Positions 1-9,774 of a DNA stretch of 64,000 nucleotides are shown here, piece after piece. Where the stretch lies: positions 1-64,000 of the forward strand of contig JABFRO010000001.1 of NCBI GenBank assembly GCA_013141125.1. Direction: 5' to 3'. The notes below the pieces were generated by a model, which saw only the letters and a program-made list of their open reading frames with translations, ran no database searches and was not told where the DNA came from. The position numbers were made by a program, and so were the translations under genes. Origin of the DNA: Methylophilaceae bacterium. GTDB lineage: Bacteria > Pseudomonadota > Gammaproteobacteria > Burkholderiales > Methylophilaceae. Every line of letters starts with the position of its first letter. The stretch's first letter is position 1.

Positions 1-55
1 GATGACGAATAAATCAGCGTTTTCCTAATGGATTATCTGCGTAAAACGCGGTTCA

Positions 56-3000
56 CTAAAACTCTTCCCAATCGCCGTCGGTAGTACCGGTTTTGGTGGC
101 GAATGTGGCTTGCGCTTTGGCTGGTTTGGCGGGTGTTCTCGCCAGCATGGGTTTGGTTGATGGTTTGCTGCTGCGTCTTTCGGCTTTGGCTGAAGAAGCT
201 CCTGCCAGTTTAAAGCCATTCACCGTATCCATCAGGGTAATGGCTTGCTCAACCAGGGATTCAGCGGCAGCGGCGGCTTGTTCTACCAGCGCGGCATTTT
301 GCTGGGTGACTTCATCCATGCTGGTGATGGCGTTATTCACTTGGTCTATGCCTGCGCTTTGCTCACTGGATGCAGCGGAGATTTCACCCATGATGTCGGT
401 CACACGTTGCACTGAAGATACAATTTCAGCCATGGTTTTACCGGCTTGTTCCACCTGAGTGGTGCCTTCAGCAGTTTTATTGACAGAATCAGTGATGAGT
501 TCCTTAATCTCCTTGGCGTCTGAGGCCGAGCGTTGTGCCAGATTGCGCACTTCACCGGCCACCACGGCAAAGCCACGGCCTTGCTCACCCGCTCTGGCAG
601 CTTCCACCGCTGCATTCAAGGCCAGAATATTGGTCTGGAAGGCAATGCCGTCAATGACTGAGATAATGTCTTCAATCTTTTTGGCACTGCTGTTAATCGC
701 GCTCATGGTGTTGACCACCAAACCCACCACTTCACCGCCTTTAACCGCCACACCGGAAGCCGCAGCGGCCAGTTGATTGGCTTGTTTGGCGTTCTCGGCA
801 TTTTGTTTCACGGTGCTGGCCAACTCTTCCATACTGGAAGCGGTTTCTTCCAGACTGGAGGCTTGCTGCTCGGTGCGTGAGGAGAGATCATTATTGCCGG
901 ATGAAATTTCACCGGCAGCGGTGTTGATGGTTTCACCGGCATCTTTGACTTGGGCAATCACCTCGGTCATGTTGTCAATCAGCGCATTCACGCCGTCACA
1001 CAGTTGGGCAATGGCACCGCTCTTGCCATCCAGTGGAATACGCTCGGATAAATCACCGCTTTTGGCCATGGCGATAATTTCCTGCGTTTCTTCCACGGCG
1101 CTGGTCAACGCTTGTTGCGCATTTACCTGTTCGCTAATGTCGGTGGCATATTTCACCACTTTGTAAGGCTTGCCGTTCAGATCAAAGATGGGGTTATACG
1201 AAGCTTGCAGCCAGACTTCCCTGCCGCCTTTGGCAATGCGTTTGTATTGACCGGCCTCGGCTTCACCCTTAGCCAATCTCTCCCAGAAGGCTTTGTATTC
1301 ATGGCTGGTTTTAAAGGCCGCTTCCACAAACATGCTATGGTGATTGCCGACAATTTCGCGCGCAGCGTAGCCGGTGACGTTGGCAAAGTTGTCATTGACG
1401 GCAATGATCTTGCCGCCAAGATCAAACTCAACCACGCCTTGCAGCTTGTTGATGGCAGAGATTTGTCCGGCGTTGTCGGCGGCTTGAACTTTTTGCTCGG
1501 TAATATCAATGGTGTAATTCACCACTTTGTAAGGTTTGCCGTTCAGATCAAAGATGGGGTTATAAGAAGCCTGTATCCACACCTCGCGGCCATTCTTGGC
1601 AATGCGTTTGTACTGGCCGCTATCATTGCCGCCCTGCACCAGTTTTTGCCAGAGCGCGGCATATTCCGCACTTTTGGCAAAGTTTTGATCCAGCACTATG
1701 CTCACCGGCTGGCCAAGCAGTTCTTTTTCTGTATAACCCAGCATTTTCAGATAGGTTTCATTCACTTTGAGCACTTTGCCATCCAGGCTAATCTCAATTA
1801 CGCCCTGCGATTTGCCTATGGCACTGACCTGACCTTCAAAATCGGCATTTTTGATTTTTTGCTCGGTAATGTCGGTGGCATATTGCACTACTTTATACGA
1901 CTTGCCATTCACATCCAGAATCGGATTGTAGGAGGCTTGCAACCAGATTTCCCTGCCATTTTTACCCAGACGCAGAAACTCACCGGTGATAGATTCGCCT
2001 CGATTTAGTTGCTCCCAAAACTGTTTGTATGCAGGGCTGGAGCGATAAGTATCTTCAACAAATGCACTATGATTGAATGTCAGTACTTCGCTCAAACTAA
2101 ACCCCAATACCTTGAGCAAAATGTCATTGGCGGCAATCACCTTGCCATGCATGTCAAACTCAATCACACCCGTGGATTTGCTGATCGCGGCCAGCTGGCC
2201 TTCGTATTGCACGGCTTGAACTTTGGTGTGGTTGGCCAGTTCTTGTTGCTCATTGAGATTGGCACCCACCATGGTTTGCATGGATTTCAAGCCAAACAGA
2301 ACCTGGCTCAATTCATTATTGCCCCGTGCATTAATCTCAGTGTTGAGTTTGCCATTGGCAATCGCCCTGAATGCCTCAAGTGCATTCTCCAATGGCTTGA
2401 TGATGCTACGCAGCAGAGCCAAGCCCAGCCATAGCAAAATAGCGGCGGCCAGCCCCAGCGCAATAAACGAAATCAAACGCGTATTTTCATAACGCCTGGA
2501 ACTATTATCATATTCCTGTTTGGCTACATTAAATTGAAGTTTGAGCAGCGCTTCAAAATCTGCGACGGTGGCTAGGTAGTCTGCATATTCATGCTCAGTA
2601 AGTCTCAAGGTTGCATCATAATCCTGAGCCTTTAATGCTATGACAGCTGGTTTCAAATCTTCATTGACAAATTTTTCCCGACTCGCAGCAGAATTTTCAG
2701 CCAATCGCTTTTCTTCAGGCGTTAGATAGGTTGCCAGATAGGTTTTCCAGAGTGAGTCGATTGCGGCAATATTTTTCTCAATGCCGGTAGCGGCTTCTGT
2801 CGCGGCTTGATGCGCCAGTACCAATCCTGCTTTACTTGTTGCTGTTGGTGAAACTTTGGCTTCACTAAGGGCGGTTCTCCAAAGTGTTCGGCTCTCCAGA
2901 ATCAAGTTGGAGATTTTCCCTAACTGTTCTACAGGTATCATACGATCTTCATATACGGTTCTCAGACTGTTTTTTGACGATGACAAGCCATAAATACCTA

Positions 3001-3559
3001 GTCCACCAAGTATTGCGGCTATCAAAATTGACAAGCCTATCAAGCTCAATAAACGTTTGCCTACAGCAATATCCAGCAAGCTGTTTTTCAATTTAAACAT
3101 AAAGTTGTTGCGTTCAACCTTGCCGTTGCTAATAACCAGGCTATCCGCCTTGTTTTCTCTAAACAAACGATAAGCCGCTTCTGCCGCCTCAATTTGCTGC
3201 CGCGCCGGTTTTCTGCGTACCGATAGAAAACCCACGACCTGATCGTTTTCAACAATGGGGCTGGCATTGGCCTCTACCCAATAATAATCGCCCGCTTTGG
3301 TGCGGTTTTTTACCAAACCCGTCCATGGCTGACCAGCTTTCAAATTGCGCCACATATCGGCAAACGCTTCCACCGGCATATCCGGGTGACGCACCATATT
3401 GTGGTTTTGCCCAATCAGTTCAGATTCGCTAAAGCCGCTGATCTTGATAAAGCTGGTGTTGGCATAAGTAATCACTCCCTTGAGATCAGTTTTGGTGAGC
3501 ATAAACTCGGTATCGTCAAACGTGACTTCTGTATTGGTGACGGGCATATTGATTTTCAT
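56..3559 (-). CDS. Methyl-accepting chemotaxis protein with four PAS domains
   Basis: A 1167-residue transmembrane chemoreceptor that should signal to a CheA-type kinase. The start at 3559 is chosen because AGGAGA lies just upstream. Residues about 10-125 form an Aer-like PAS domain ([21 protein letters not shown]), the type that binds FAD for redox/oxygen sensing. Two membrane helices (about 165-190 and 362-385) flank a helical periplasmic region, followed by HAMP. Three tandem PAS units of about 122 residues follow (446-568, 569-690, 691-812) and are very alike. The C-terminal MCP domain has the hairpin core [20 protein letters not shown]. The last five residues, DWEEF, resemble the NWETF tether that binds CheR/CheB. 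No che genes are adjacent. The ligand is unknown; redox or energy taxis is inferred from the first PAS. Confidence 0.93.
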   Translation of the reverse strand: MKINMPVTNTEVTFDDTEFMLTKTDLKGVITYANTSFIKISGFSESELIGQNHNMVRHPDMPVEAFADMWRNLKAGQPWTGLVKNRTKAGDYYWVEANASPIVENDQVVGFLSVRRKPARQQIEAAEAAYRLFRENKADSLVISNGKVERNNFMFKLKNSLLDIAVGKRLLSLIGLSILIAAILGGLGIYGLSSSKNSLRTVYEDRMIPVEQLGKISNLILESRTLWRTALSEAKVSPTATSKAGLVLAHQAATEAATGIEKNIAAIDSLWKTYLATYLTPEEKRLAENSAASREKFVNEDLKPAVIALKAQDYDATLRLTEHEYADYLATVADFEALLKLQFNVAKQEYDNSSRRYENTRLISFIALGLAAAILLWLGLALLRSIIKPLENALEAFRAIANGKLNTEINARGNNELSQVLFGLKSMQTMVGANLNEQQELANHTKVQAVQYEGQLAAISKSTGVIEFDMHGKVIAANDILLKVLGFSLSEVLTFNHSAFVEDTYRSSPAYKQFWEQLNRGESITGEFLRLGKNGREIWLQASYNPILDVNGKSYKVVQYATDITEQKIKNADFEGQVSAIGKSQGVIEISLDGKVLKVNETYLKMLGYTEKELLGQPVSIVLDQNFAKSAEYAALWQKLVQGGNDSGQYKRIAKNGREVWIQASYNPIFDLNGKPYKVVNYTIDITEQKVQAADNAGQISAINKLQGVVEFDLGGKIIAVNDNFANVTGYAAREIVGNHHSMFVEAAFKTSHEYKAFWERLAKGEAEAGQYKRIAKGGREVWLQASYNPIFDLNGKPYKVVKYATDISEQVNAQQALTSAVEETQEIIAMAKSGDLSERIPLDGKSGAIAQLCDGVNALIDNMTEVIAQVKDAGETINTAAGEISSGNNDLSSRTEQQASSLEETASSMEELASTVKQNAENAKQANQLAAAASGVAVKGGEVVGLVVNTMSAINSSAKKIEDIISVIDGIAFQTNILALNAAVEAARAGEQGRGFAVVAGEVRNLAQRSASDAKEIKELITDSVNKTAEGTTQVEQAGKTMAEIVSSVQRVTDIMGEISAASSEQSAGIDQVNNAITSMDEVTQQNAALVEQAAAAAESLVEQAITLMDTVNGFKLAGASSAKAERRSSKPSTKPMLARTPAKPAKAQATFATKTGTTDGDWEEF

Positions 3560-3843
3560 GATAGATAGTTCTCCTGGCTGATTTTTAATCTTGGTATGAC
3601 TGCGCACACAGCATCGGATAAGGGCTGATTTTCTGGCTAAAAACTTTTCAAGCATCCAATTAGTTACAGTAACGGCTGCATTTTGCGATAACTTAATGGA
3701 TTTCGATTGGTGGAGATGAAATGTTAATCTGGGCTAAATCGGCGGTTTGAAGTGGCAGGGCAAGGAATAACAGCGGCTGCTAGCGCTTAGAATACGTATT
3801 GATAATACTAGCGCATGGCGATAGTACTTAAGGAAACACTGAT

Positions 3844-4272
3844 TTATGGCCTGCTGGACGCGCTACAGCTTTCGCAACAGCCTTTGATATGAATATCCAC
3901 CGATTCAACCTGATATTGGGTCATGATTTCTGCGGGTAAATCGGCTTGAATCTGGTTTAAACAAATGGTTTTGCCGCATTGTGTGCAATGCAAATGCGCA
4001 TGATGGTGTGTGGTTTGCGGGCTGGATATTTGAAATTTCCATGCGCGGTCATCGCCGATGACGCGATGAATAAGCGCGTGTTCGGTTAGCCATTCCAGTA
4101 CGCGGTAGAGGGTGACGCGATCAAATTCATGGCTATGGGTGCTGGCCAGTTGTGCCAGAATTTCAGCGTGGCTGATGGCCGCCTGCGCTTTGAGCAAAAC
4201 CGATAAAACCGCTGTGCGTGCGGCTGTGGGCTTGAGGCTGGCATTGGTTATCAGTTGTTCGGCGTTGTTCAT
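3844..4272 (-). CDS. Fur-family metalloregulator (Zur/Fur-like)
   Basis: A 142-residue transcriptional regulator of the Fur superfamily. The N-terminal half is a winged helix (LKPTAARTAVLSVLL ... FDRVTLYRVLEWL), the canonical Fur DNA-binding region. The C-terminal half carries the histidine-rich metal site (TTHHHAHLHC) and two zinc-type cysteine pairs, CTQC and a C-terminal CCESC. Such proteins repress metal-uptake or stress genes when metal is bound. Which metal is sensed cannot be told; the lack of a typical Fur acidic C-terminus and the length are compatible with Zur. It is divergent from the RNB ribonuclease gene, with a perfect inverted repeat between them. Confidence 0.85.
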   Translation of the reverse strand: MNNAEQLITNASLKPTAARTAVLSVLLKAQAAISHAEILAQLASTHSHEFDRVTLYRVLEWLTEHALIHRVIGDDRAWKFQISSPQTTHHHAHLHCTQCGKTICLNQIQADLPAEIMTQYQVESVDIHIKGCCESCSASSRP

Positions 4273-4309
4273 CAGTTGGTTTTGCTTGTTTTTGATTATT
4301 GCTTGTTAA

Positions 4310-4370
4310 GGATGTTCTGATTTATTGTCACTGCGAGCTTTGCTCGAAATGACAATAAATCAGAACATCC
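4310..4370. repeat. Perfect 21-bp inverted repeat with nested hairpin
   Basis: Positions 4310-4330 and 4350-4370 are exact reverse complements. The 19-base loop contains a second small hairpin, CGAGC-TTT-GCTCG (4334-4346). The outer arm includes CTGATTTATTGTCA, related to the ends of other dispersed repeats in this window. It lies in the divergent region between the Fur-family gene and the ribonuclease gene. It looks like a palindromic REP/MITE-type element; an operator role is possible but unsupported. Confidence 0.8.
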
Positions 4371-4575
4371 CCAGGTTAAATCTGCGCAGGCGCAAACAAC
4401 TTGCAATAGTAGCTTGGTGAGGCGTGCGTAAGCAATGCGTTATCGCAAAATTTCAGGCTGTTGAAATTCGCAGAATTACGGCCTGTCACGAATGTCAGGT
4501 ATCATGCAGGCCTATCACTTTATCCATCGCGCAATGCCCAACGTGGCTTGCGCCAACTTTCAGAATCAAAACCCC

Positions 4576-6472
4576 ATGAATGTATTTTTTGAAGAAGATG
4601 GCAGCTTTAAGGCAGCCTTGGTCATGTCGGAGACGGCAGGATCACTACAGATTGAAGCGTTAAGCGGTAAGCGTTCCAAAATCAAGGCGAACAATGTGTT
4701 ATTGCGCTTTGAAAGTCCGCTGGCAAGCTTTATGGTCAGCGCCAATGAAGAAGCGGAAACCCTGGATGTGGCGTTTTTGTGGGAATGTTGCGGTGAGCCG
4801 GAGTTTGGGTTTGATGCGCTGGCCAAGGATTATTATGGCCGTGTGCCAAGTGCCACCGAGGCGGCTGCGGTGGCCATACGTTTGCATAGTGCGCCCATGT
4901 ATTTTTATCGCAAAGGTAAAGGGCGTTACAAGGCGGCGTTGGAGGAAAATTTAAAATCTGCACTGGCGGCGCAGGAGAAAAAGCGCCTGCAAGCGGAAAA
5001 AAGTGCTGGTTTATGTGGAGCAACTAAAAGCGTACCAATTGCCGCCGGATTTCACCGACAAGCTGGATGCGCTGTTCTACGCACCGGACAAAAATACGCT
5101 GGAATGGAAAGCACTGGAACAAGCGGCTACCGAGCTTAATATCAGCCAGCTGAAACTGCTGGAAGCCTGCGGTGCCGTGCCTTCAGCCCATGATTATCAT
5201 TTTGGTGCCTTTTTACGCGAGCATTTTCCCGCTGGTGTACATTTTGCCGAGCATGAAGTACTTAAGCTGCCGGATGATCTGGAAAGTGCGGCGGTGGAAG
5301 CCTTCAGTATTGATGACAGCACCACCACGGAAATTGATGATGCGTTTTCTGTCCAGCTTTTGGAGAGCGGCATTACCCGCGTCGGTATTCATATTGCCGC
5401 ACCCGCTTTGGGCATTATGATGGGGGGCGCGGTGGATGCTTTTGCCATGCAGCGCTTATCCACGGTGTATATGCCCGGCCATAAAATCACCATGTTGCCG
5501 GAGGCGGCCATCAGCCCGTTCAGTCTGGACGAAGGCACATGGCGGCCTGCTTTATCGCTTTATCTGGATGTGGCGGAAGATTTGGCTATCATCAACCGCC
5601 ATAGCAAGGTGGAAATGATAAAAATGGCAGACAATCTGCGCCATGATTTGCTGGAACCGCATTTCAACGAAAGCACGCTGGAAACTTCCAGCGGACATCC
5701 GTATTGGGAGCGCTTGTCTTTGTTGCACAAGCTGGCGGAATCACTGGAAAAAACACGCGGCAAGTATGACCCAAACAAACCGCCACAGATTGATTACAAT
5801 TTTTATGTGAAAGAGGGGCGTGTCAGCATTGTCGGCCGCCATCGCGGTTCGCCCATGGATAAATTGGTGGCCGAGCTGATGATAGAGGCCAATAATCAGT
5901 GGGGAGCCATGCTGGCGGAACATGATGTGCCGGGTATTTACCGCGCGCAAAACGGCGGCAAGGTTTATATGACGGTTAAGGCCGAGCCGCATCAGGGTTT
6001 GGGCGTGGCGCAATATGCCTGGAGCACTTCGCCGCTTAGGCGGGCAGTGGATTTGATAAATCAGCGCCAGCTTTTATCCATATTGCAACACACCGAGCCT
6101 GTTTACCCAAAAAATAGCGAAGCGCTAACCACAGCCATGCGCAATTTTGATATGACCTATAGCGCCTATAGCGAATTTCAAACACGCATGGAACGCTACT
6201 GGTGCCTGCAATATTTGATTCAGGAAGAGGTCAAAGAGATCGGTGCCACCGTGTGGCGCGAGAATCTGGTACGGCTGGATGGTATGCCGTTTATTACCAA
6301 AGTACACAGCTTGCCGGATCTGCCGGCGGGTACTGCGGTACGCCTGGAAATCAAGCGTATTGATCCTCTGCTGATAGAGCTGGATACGCGTTATAAACCT
6401 GCTGAGGCCAAGGTTTCGGGTGGAGATGAAGTGTCATCAGAGCCTTCAGCAGAAGAAATCAATGAAAAATAA
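4576..6472 (+). CDS. RNB-domain ribonuclease (RNase II/R family), frameshifted
   Basis: An exoribonuclease of the RNB family, about 630 residues in two frames. The first part (from ATG 4576, starting MNVFFEEDGSF) is the N-terminal region. The second part (from about 5003) carries the catalytic RNB domain, with SIDDSTTTEIDDAFSV supplying the conserved acidic cluster that binds magnesium, and APALGIMM and YAWSTSPLRRAVDLINQRQL further on. The frame changes in a run of six A at 4997-5002. With five A the reading becomes AEKVLVYVEQLKAYQLP, which joins the halves smoothly. This is either a real +1 lesion or a homopolymer error. If real, the protein would lack its catalytic domain unless a start such as GTG 5003 is used. 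Confidence 0.85.
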
Positions 6473-6500
6473 TGAAAAGCTCAAATTCATAATACAATCT

Positions 6501-6539
6501 TCAAGATTTTCTTCAAAACCAACATGAAGAAAATCTTGA
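6501..6539. terminator. Perfect 15-bp hairpin after the ribonuclease gene
   Basis: 6501-6515 and 6525-6539 are exact reverse complements with a 9-base loop. The stem is AT-rich and is not followed by a clear T tract, so it may be a factor-independent terminator in a loose sense or an mRNA-protecting stem. It separates the ribonuclease gene from the toxin-antitoxin operon. Confidence 0.5.
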
Positions 6540-6605
6540 TTCATCCTCGTTGTGCTACAACACGTTCCCTTCCCACGCATTTCAGAAAACAAAAAACTAA
6601 GCGTG

Positions 6606-6630
6606 TATAATTAAAATCTAGCCAACTAGA
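6606..6630 (+). promoter_or_regulatory. Candidate promoter -10 and operator of the toxin-antitoxin pair
   Basis: TATAAT (6606-6611) is a perfect -10 hexamer 35 bases before the antitoxin ATG. Just downstream is the inverted repeat TCTAG-N4-CTAGA (6617-6630), well placed for autorepression by the antitoxin. TAGGAGGA (ribosome binding site) follows at 6634-6641. No convincing -35 was seen. Autoregulation is inferred from the family. Confidence 0.5.
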
Positions 6631-6645
6631 ATTTAGGAGGACACC

Positions 6646-6855
6646 ATGTTAACTGTCGGTATTTTTGAAGTAAAAACAAAGTTATCCGAGTTGTTGCGTA
6701 GCGGTGAAACCATAGAAATTACCAGCCATAAAAAAAGTGTAGCCTATATTTATCCCATTAAACAACGTAGTGCCGCTCAAATAAAGCGTGATGTCAAAGC
6801 CATTTGTGCTGCTGATTTATTGGATGATACGGCAGATTTTGGGGATTATATTTAA
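6646..6855 (+). CDS. Phd/YefM-like antitoxin
   Basis: A 69-residue protein with the N-terminal pattern of Phd/YefM antitoxins (VGIFEVKTKLSELLRSGETIEI, with an IEITSHKKSVAYI beta-hairpin), the DNA-binding and dimerising part. The acidic C-terminus (LLDDTADFGDYI) should be the toxin-binding tail. It starts behind a strong ribosome binding site, and its stop overlaps the toxin ATG by one base, the usual tight coupling. The likely role is to neutralise the following MazF-like protein and repress the operon. The family assignment is by pattern only. Confidence 0.8.
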   Translation: MLTVGIFEVKTKLSELLRSGETIEITSHKKSVAYIYPIKQRSAAQIKRDVKAICAADLLDDTADFGDYI

Positions 6856-7181
6856 TGCAACGCGGTGATCTTTTTTTGTGCGCGGATGTTAAAGGTGATT
6901 TTACCAATAAGCCTAGACCTGTATTGATTGTGCAGGCAACGGATTATTTAGGGGTGGTTGAGAGCGTGACCATTTGCCCGATTACTAGTGTGCTGAGTAA
7001 GGCTAGCTTAAGAATTACCGTTAAAGCCCAAGGTGAAACGGGTTTAAATGTAGATTCTTCAGTTGAGGTGGATAAAATCAGTACCGTAAAGTTAAGCAGA
7101 TTAGGCAATAAAATCGGGGTGATGCCCGCTCAACAACGCTTTCAGCTTGATAATGCACTGCGAGATTGGTTGGATTTATAA
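6855..7181 (+). CDS. MazF/PemK-like toxin
   Basis: A 108-residue protein of the MazF/PemK/CcdB fold. It begins MQRGDLFLCADVKGD and continues with KPRPVLIVQATDY, VTICPITSV and DSSVEVDKISTVKLSRLG, matching the conserved strands and the R-P-V and D-K-I motifs of MazF-type endoribonucleases. Members cleave mRNA at short sequences and arrest growth. The pairing with a Phd-like rather than a MazE-like antitoxin is a common mix. Cleavage specificity cannot be read from sequence. Confidence 0.85.
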   Translation: MQRGDLFLCADVKGDFTNKPRPVLIVQATDYLGVVESVTICPITSVLSKASLRITVKAQGETGLNVDSSVEVDKISTVKLSRLGNKIGVMPAQQRFQLDNALRDWLDL

Positions 7182-7196
7182 AGCGGTGGCTTGGCC

Positions 7197-7280
7197 ATGT
7201 CATTTGATGCCAAAGTCTTTCGATTCGCTTTAGCGGAAGATACAAAAATAATAGAAGCCATGAAAGAAGAGGGTGTTTAA
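7197..7280 (+). CDS. Possible 27-residue ORF between toxin and spermidine-synthase remnant
   Basis: An ATG at 7197 opens a short frame ending in MKEEGV before TAA at 7278-7280, two bases upstream of the next gene. No ribosome binding site stands out and nothing is recognised. It may be the tail of a lost gene or chance. Confidence 0.2.
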   Translation: MSFDAKVFRFALAEDTKIIEAMKEEGV

Positions 7281-7282
7281 CC

Positions 7283-8076
7283 ATGTTGCGTATTGGTGCA
7301 AAAATAGCGCGCAGTATTCATCGCAAGATATTCGATTCCAACAGCGTGGATGTAAGCGAGGTGGATGGCATACGCTCTTTGCATTTGGGCAATGATACCG
7401 TGCAAAGTGCCATGCGCGTAAAATCGCCTTATGCGCTGGAGCTGGCTTATTCACGCGGCATGATGGGTTTTTGCTGTTTTCGGAAAAAATTGAGAATGTG
7501 CTGACCATAGGTTTGGGCGGCGGTTCGGTGCCCAAATACATTCATCAATACCTGCCGCAAATCAGCCAGCGCGTGGTGGAAATCAACCCGCAGGTGATTG
7601 GCATTGCGCGCAGTCATTTTTATCTGCCGCAGGATGACGAGCGGCTGGAAGTGATTGAAACCGATGGCATTGCCTATCTGCAAGAGCATCCATCCACCAC
7701 ACAGCTGCTGATGATAGATGCCTTTGATAGCAAGGGCATTCCTGCCAATATGGGTTCGCAGGATTTTTTGATAGCTGTGTGGCCGCGCTCACGCACAATG
7801 GCATGATGGCGATTAATCTGTGGGGTTCGGATAAAAAGTTTGATGTGTATTTACAGCGTATAGAACAAAGCTTTAGCCAGCGCGTGCTGGTTTTGCCCAC
7901 GGACGACCCGGCAACATCATCGTTTTTGGCTTTTGCCGTGTGCCCAGGATTTGCGCTGGGTCAGCCTGCGCGACCGCGCCAAACTGCTGGAAGCCCAACA
8001 TGAGATCGAGTTCATGAAATTTGTCGAGAAGCTGCGCGATAACAACGATAATACGAGTAATCGTTTGATTATTTAG
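7283..8076 (+). pseudogene. Spermidine synthase-like (SpeE/polyamine aminopropyltransferase) gene, multiply frameshifted
   Basis: The parts in order are: MLRIGAKIARSIHRKIF with LHLGNDTVQSAM (frame 2); SEKIENVLTIGLGGGSVPKY, the SAM-binding glycine loop, with VVEINP and MIDAFDSKGIP (frame 1); ALTHNGMMAINLWGSDKKFD (frame 3); then a C-terminal piece QDLRWVSLRDRAKLLEAQHE (frame 1) to the stop at 8074-8076. The fragments join if single bases are restored near 7470-7475 (T run), about 7763-7768 (T run), about 7905 (C run) and about 7944. The family transfers aminopropyl or uses the same Rossmann fold without amine specificity. As written the gene cannot give a full protein. Confidence 0.8.
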
Positions 8077-8106
8077 CGTTTTTATTTTTAATATTGGAGA
8101 ATCCGC

Positions 8107-8496
8107 ATGAGCAAACTTAACAAAGTACAAAGGCTTGAAATCAAGGCAAGTTTGGCGCAACGCAAAGCGGAATTGATCGCTGAAATCCGCGATGAACTGG
8201 CGCGCTCCGGGCATGAGCATTTTGCTGATCTGGCCGGTGAGGTGACCGATGCCGGTGATTCTTCGGTGGCGGATATGCTGGTGGATAGAAATATCGCCAC
8301 CATCAGCGCCGAGGTGGAAGAGCTGACGCAGATCGAACATGCGCAAGCGCGGGTGGATACAGCAGAATTTGGCGAATGCGAAGAATGCGGAGCCGACATT
8401 GGCTACGCCCGTTTGCAGGCAAGGCCACAAGCGGCGCGCTGCATCCAGTGTCAGACGCTGCATGAAAAAAATCTGCCGCACGGAGCGAGCCTTTAA
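8107..8496 (+). CDS. TraR/DksA-type zinc-finger protein
   Basis: A 129-residue DksA-like protein. It has an N-terminal coiled-coil region (LNKVQRLEIKASLAQRKAEL ...) and a C-terminal four-cysteine zinc finger, CEECG ... CIQC. Proteins of this family enter the RNA polymerase secondary channel and alter promoter use, often with ppGpp. It is shorter than typical DksA (about 150), and the coiled-coil tip is DAGDSSVADM, so the acidic tip is not exactly DksA-like. A good ribosome binding site (TTGGAGAA) precedes it. Confidence 0.85.
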   Translation: MSKLNKVQRLEIKASLAQRKAELIAEIRDELARSGHEHFADLAGEVTDAGDSSVADMLVDRNIATISAEVEELTQIEHAQARVDTAEFGECEECGADIGYARLQARPQAARCIQCQTLHEKNLPHGASL

Positions 8497-8515
8497 GCAC
8501 CCTCGTATTTATGCT

Positions 8516-8548
8516 GTAGGGTGGGTACCACTCTTGTGCCCACTCTAC
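8516..8548. repeat. Imperfect inverted repeat of the GTAGGGTGGG family
   Basis: GTAGGGTGGGTAC (8516-8528) pairs with GTGCCCACTCTAC (8536-8548) around a short loop. A related pair lies at 27694-27772. This is a dispersed, REP-like intergenic repeat and could also act as a terminator for the DksA-like gene. Confidence 0.6.
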
Positions 8549-8592
8549 GCCTCCTGCCAGCCTCAAATAAAATCATTCAATCAGAAAAAAAC

Positions 8593-9774
8593 ATGACCAA
8601 TCAAACCTATCAGTTCTTCGCCACCTGCCCTCGCGGTCTGGAGCATTTATTGGCCGATGAGCTTAATGCCATTGGCGCACAAGCCGTTACCGTTACCGAT
8701 GGTGGCGTGGGGTTTTCCGGCGATTTGCTGCTTTGCTACCGCGCCAATCTGGAAAGCCGTATCGCCACGCGTATTTTGTGGCAGGTTGGGCGTGGCCGCT
8801 ATGCCACCGAAGAGCATCTGTATGATGCCGCTTTCAAGCTGGATTGGCCGCAGTGGTTTGCCGTTGGCCGCAATTTCATGGTCAAGGTGACCGGTGTCAA
8901 ATGCCCGCTGAAAAGCCTGGAATTTGCCACGTTGCGCATCAAGGATGCGGTATGCGACCGTTTCCGCCAGGCGGTAAACAGCCGTCCCTATATCGACACC
9001 AAAGAGCCGGACGTGCGCATTCATGCCTATCTGGCAGCGGAAGACTACATCTTTTATCTGGATACCTCCGGCCACGCCCTGTTTCAGCGCGGCCTGCGCC
9101 AAGCCAGCATTGAAGCGCCCTTGCGTGAAAATCTGGCCGCCGGTATCTTGAAATTATCCGGCTGGCAACCGGGGCAGCCACTGCTAGACCCCATGTGTGG
9201 CAGCGGTACTTTCTTGATGGAAGCCGCCATGATAGCGCTGGATATTGCGCCCGGCAGTCAGCGCAGTTTCGGTTTTGAAAAGCTGAAAAACTTTGATGAA
9301 GCCGCCTGGAAAAAATTGCGTGAGCAGGTTTTGAACCGAGCCAAAGCGGTGACTTTCCAGAAAATTTACGGCAGTGATGCCGATTTGCGCGCGGTACGCA
9401 TCAGCAAACAGAATTTACAGGAAGCCGGTTTGCTGGAAGCGGTACAACTCAGCAAATCCGATATCGTCGATGTGCCACCACCGGCAGGTGCAGGGGTACT
9501 GGTGGCCAATCCGCCCTATGGTGTACGTATAGGCGAAGATGAAGAACTGGCCGCGCTGTATCCGAAAATTGCGGAAACCCTGAAACGTAAATTTGCCGGT
9601 TGGAATACCTATTTCCTCACCTCCGATTTGCGCTTGCCCAAGCTGATGCGTTTGACCCCCAGCAAACGCACGCCCTTATTCAACGGCCCGCTAGAATGCC
9701 GCTTGTTTGAAATCAAAATGGTGGCTGGTTCCAACCGCAAGGAAGCGCAAAATAAGGAAAAGAACGATGCCTGA
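8593..9774 (+). CDS. THUMP-domain class I SAM-dependent RNA methyltransferase
   Basis: About 393 residues. The ATG at 8593 (MTNQTYQFFATCPRG) is preferred over upstream GTG codons because it matches the start of this family. The N-terminal THUMP region binds RNA (FFATCPRGLEHLLADEL; FMVKVTGVKCPLKSLEFATL). The C-terminal Rossmann methyltransferase has LLDPMCGSGTFLMEAAM (motif I) and VANPPYGVRIGE (motif IV NPPY, the N-methylating catalytic motif). It resembles the N-terminal half of RlmL, which makes m2G2445 in 23S rRNA, but the exact target is not certain. Its stop overlaps the next gene by eight bases, so the two are probably cotranscribed. Confidence 0.88.
   Translation: MTNQTYQFFATCPRGLEHLLADELNAIGAQAVTVTDGGVGFSGDLLLCYRANLESRIATRILWQVGRGRYATEEHLYDAAFKLDWPQWFAVGRNFMVKVTGVKCPLKSLEFATLRIKDAVCDRFRQAVNSRPYIDTKEPDVRIHAYLAAEDYIFYLDTSGHALFQRGLRQASIEAPLRENLAAGILKLSGWQPGQPLLDPMCGSGTFLMEAAMIALDIAPGSQRSFGFEKLKNFDEAAWKKLREQVLNRAKAVTFQKIYGSDADLRAVRISKQNLQEAGLLEAVQLSKSDIVDVPPPAGAGVLVANPPYGVRIGEDEELAALYPKIAETLKRKFAGWNTYFLTSDLRLPKLMRLTPSKRTPLFNGPLECRLFEIKMVAGSNRKEAQNKEKNDA

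Noticed and set aside
1112-2008. Long plus-strand ORF opposite the chemoreceptor gene
   Set aside because: It is an antisense shadow of the repeated PAS units; its internal repeats mirror theirs and it has no start signals.
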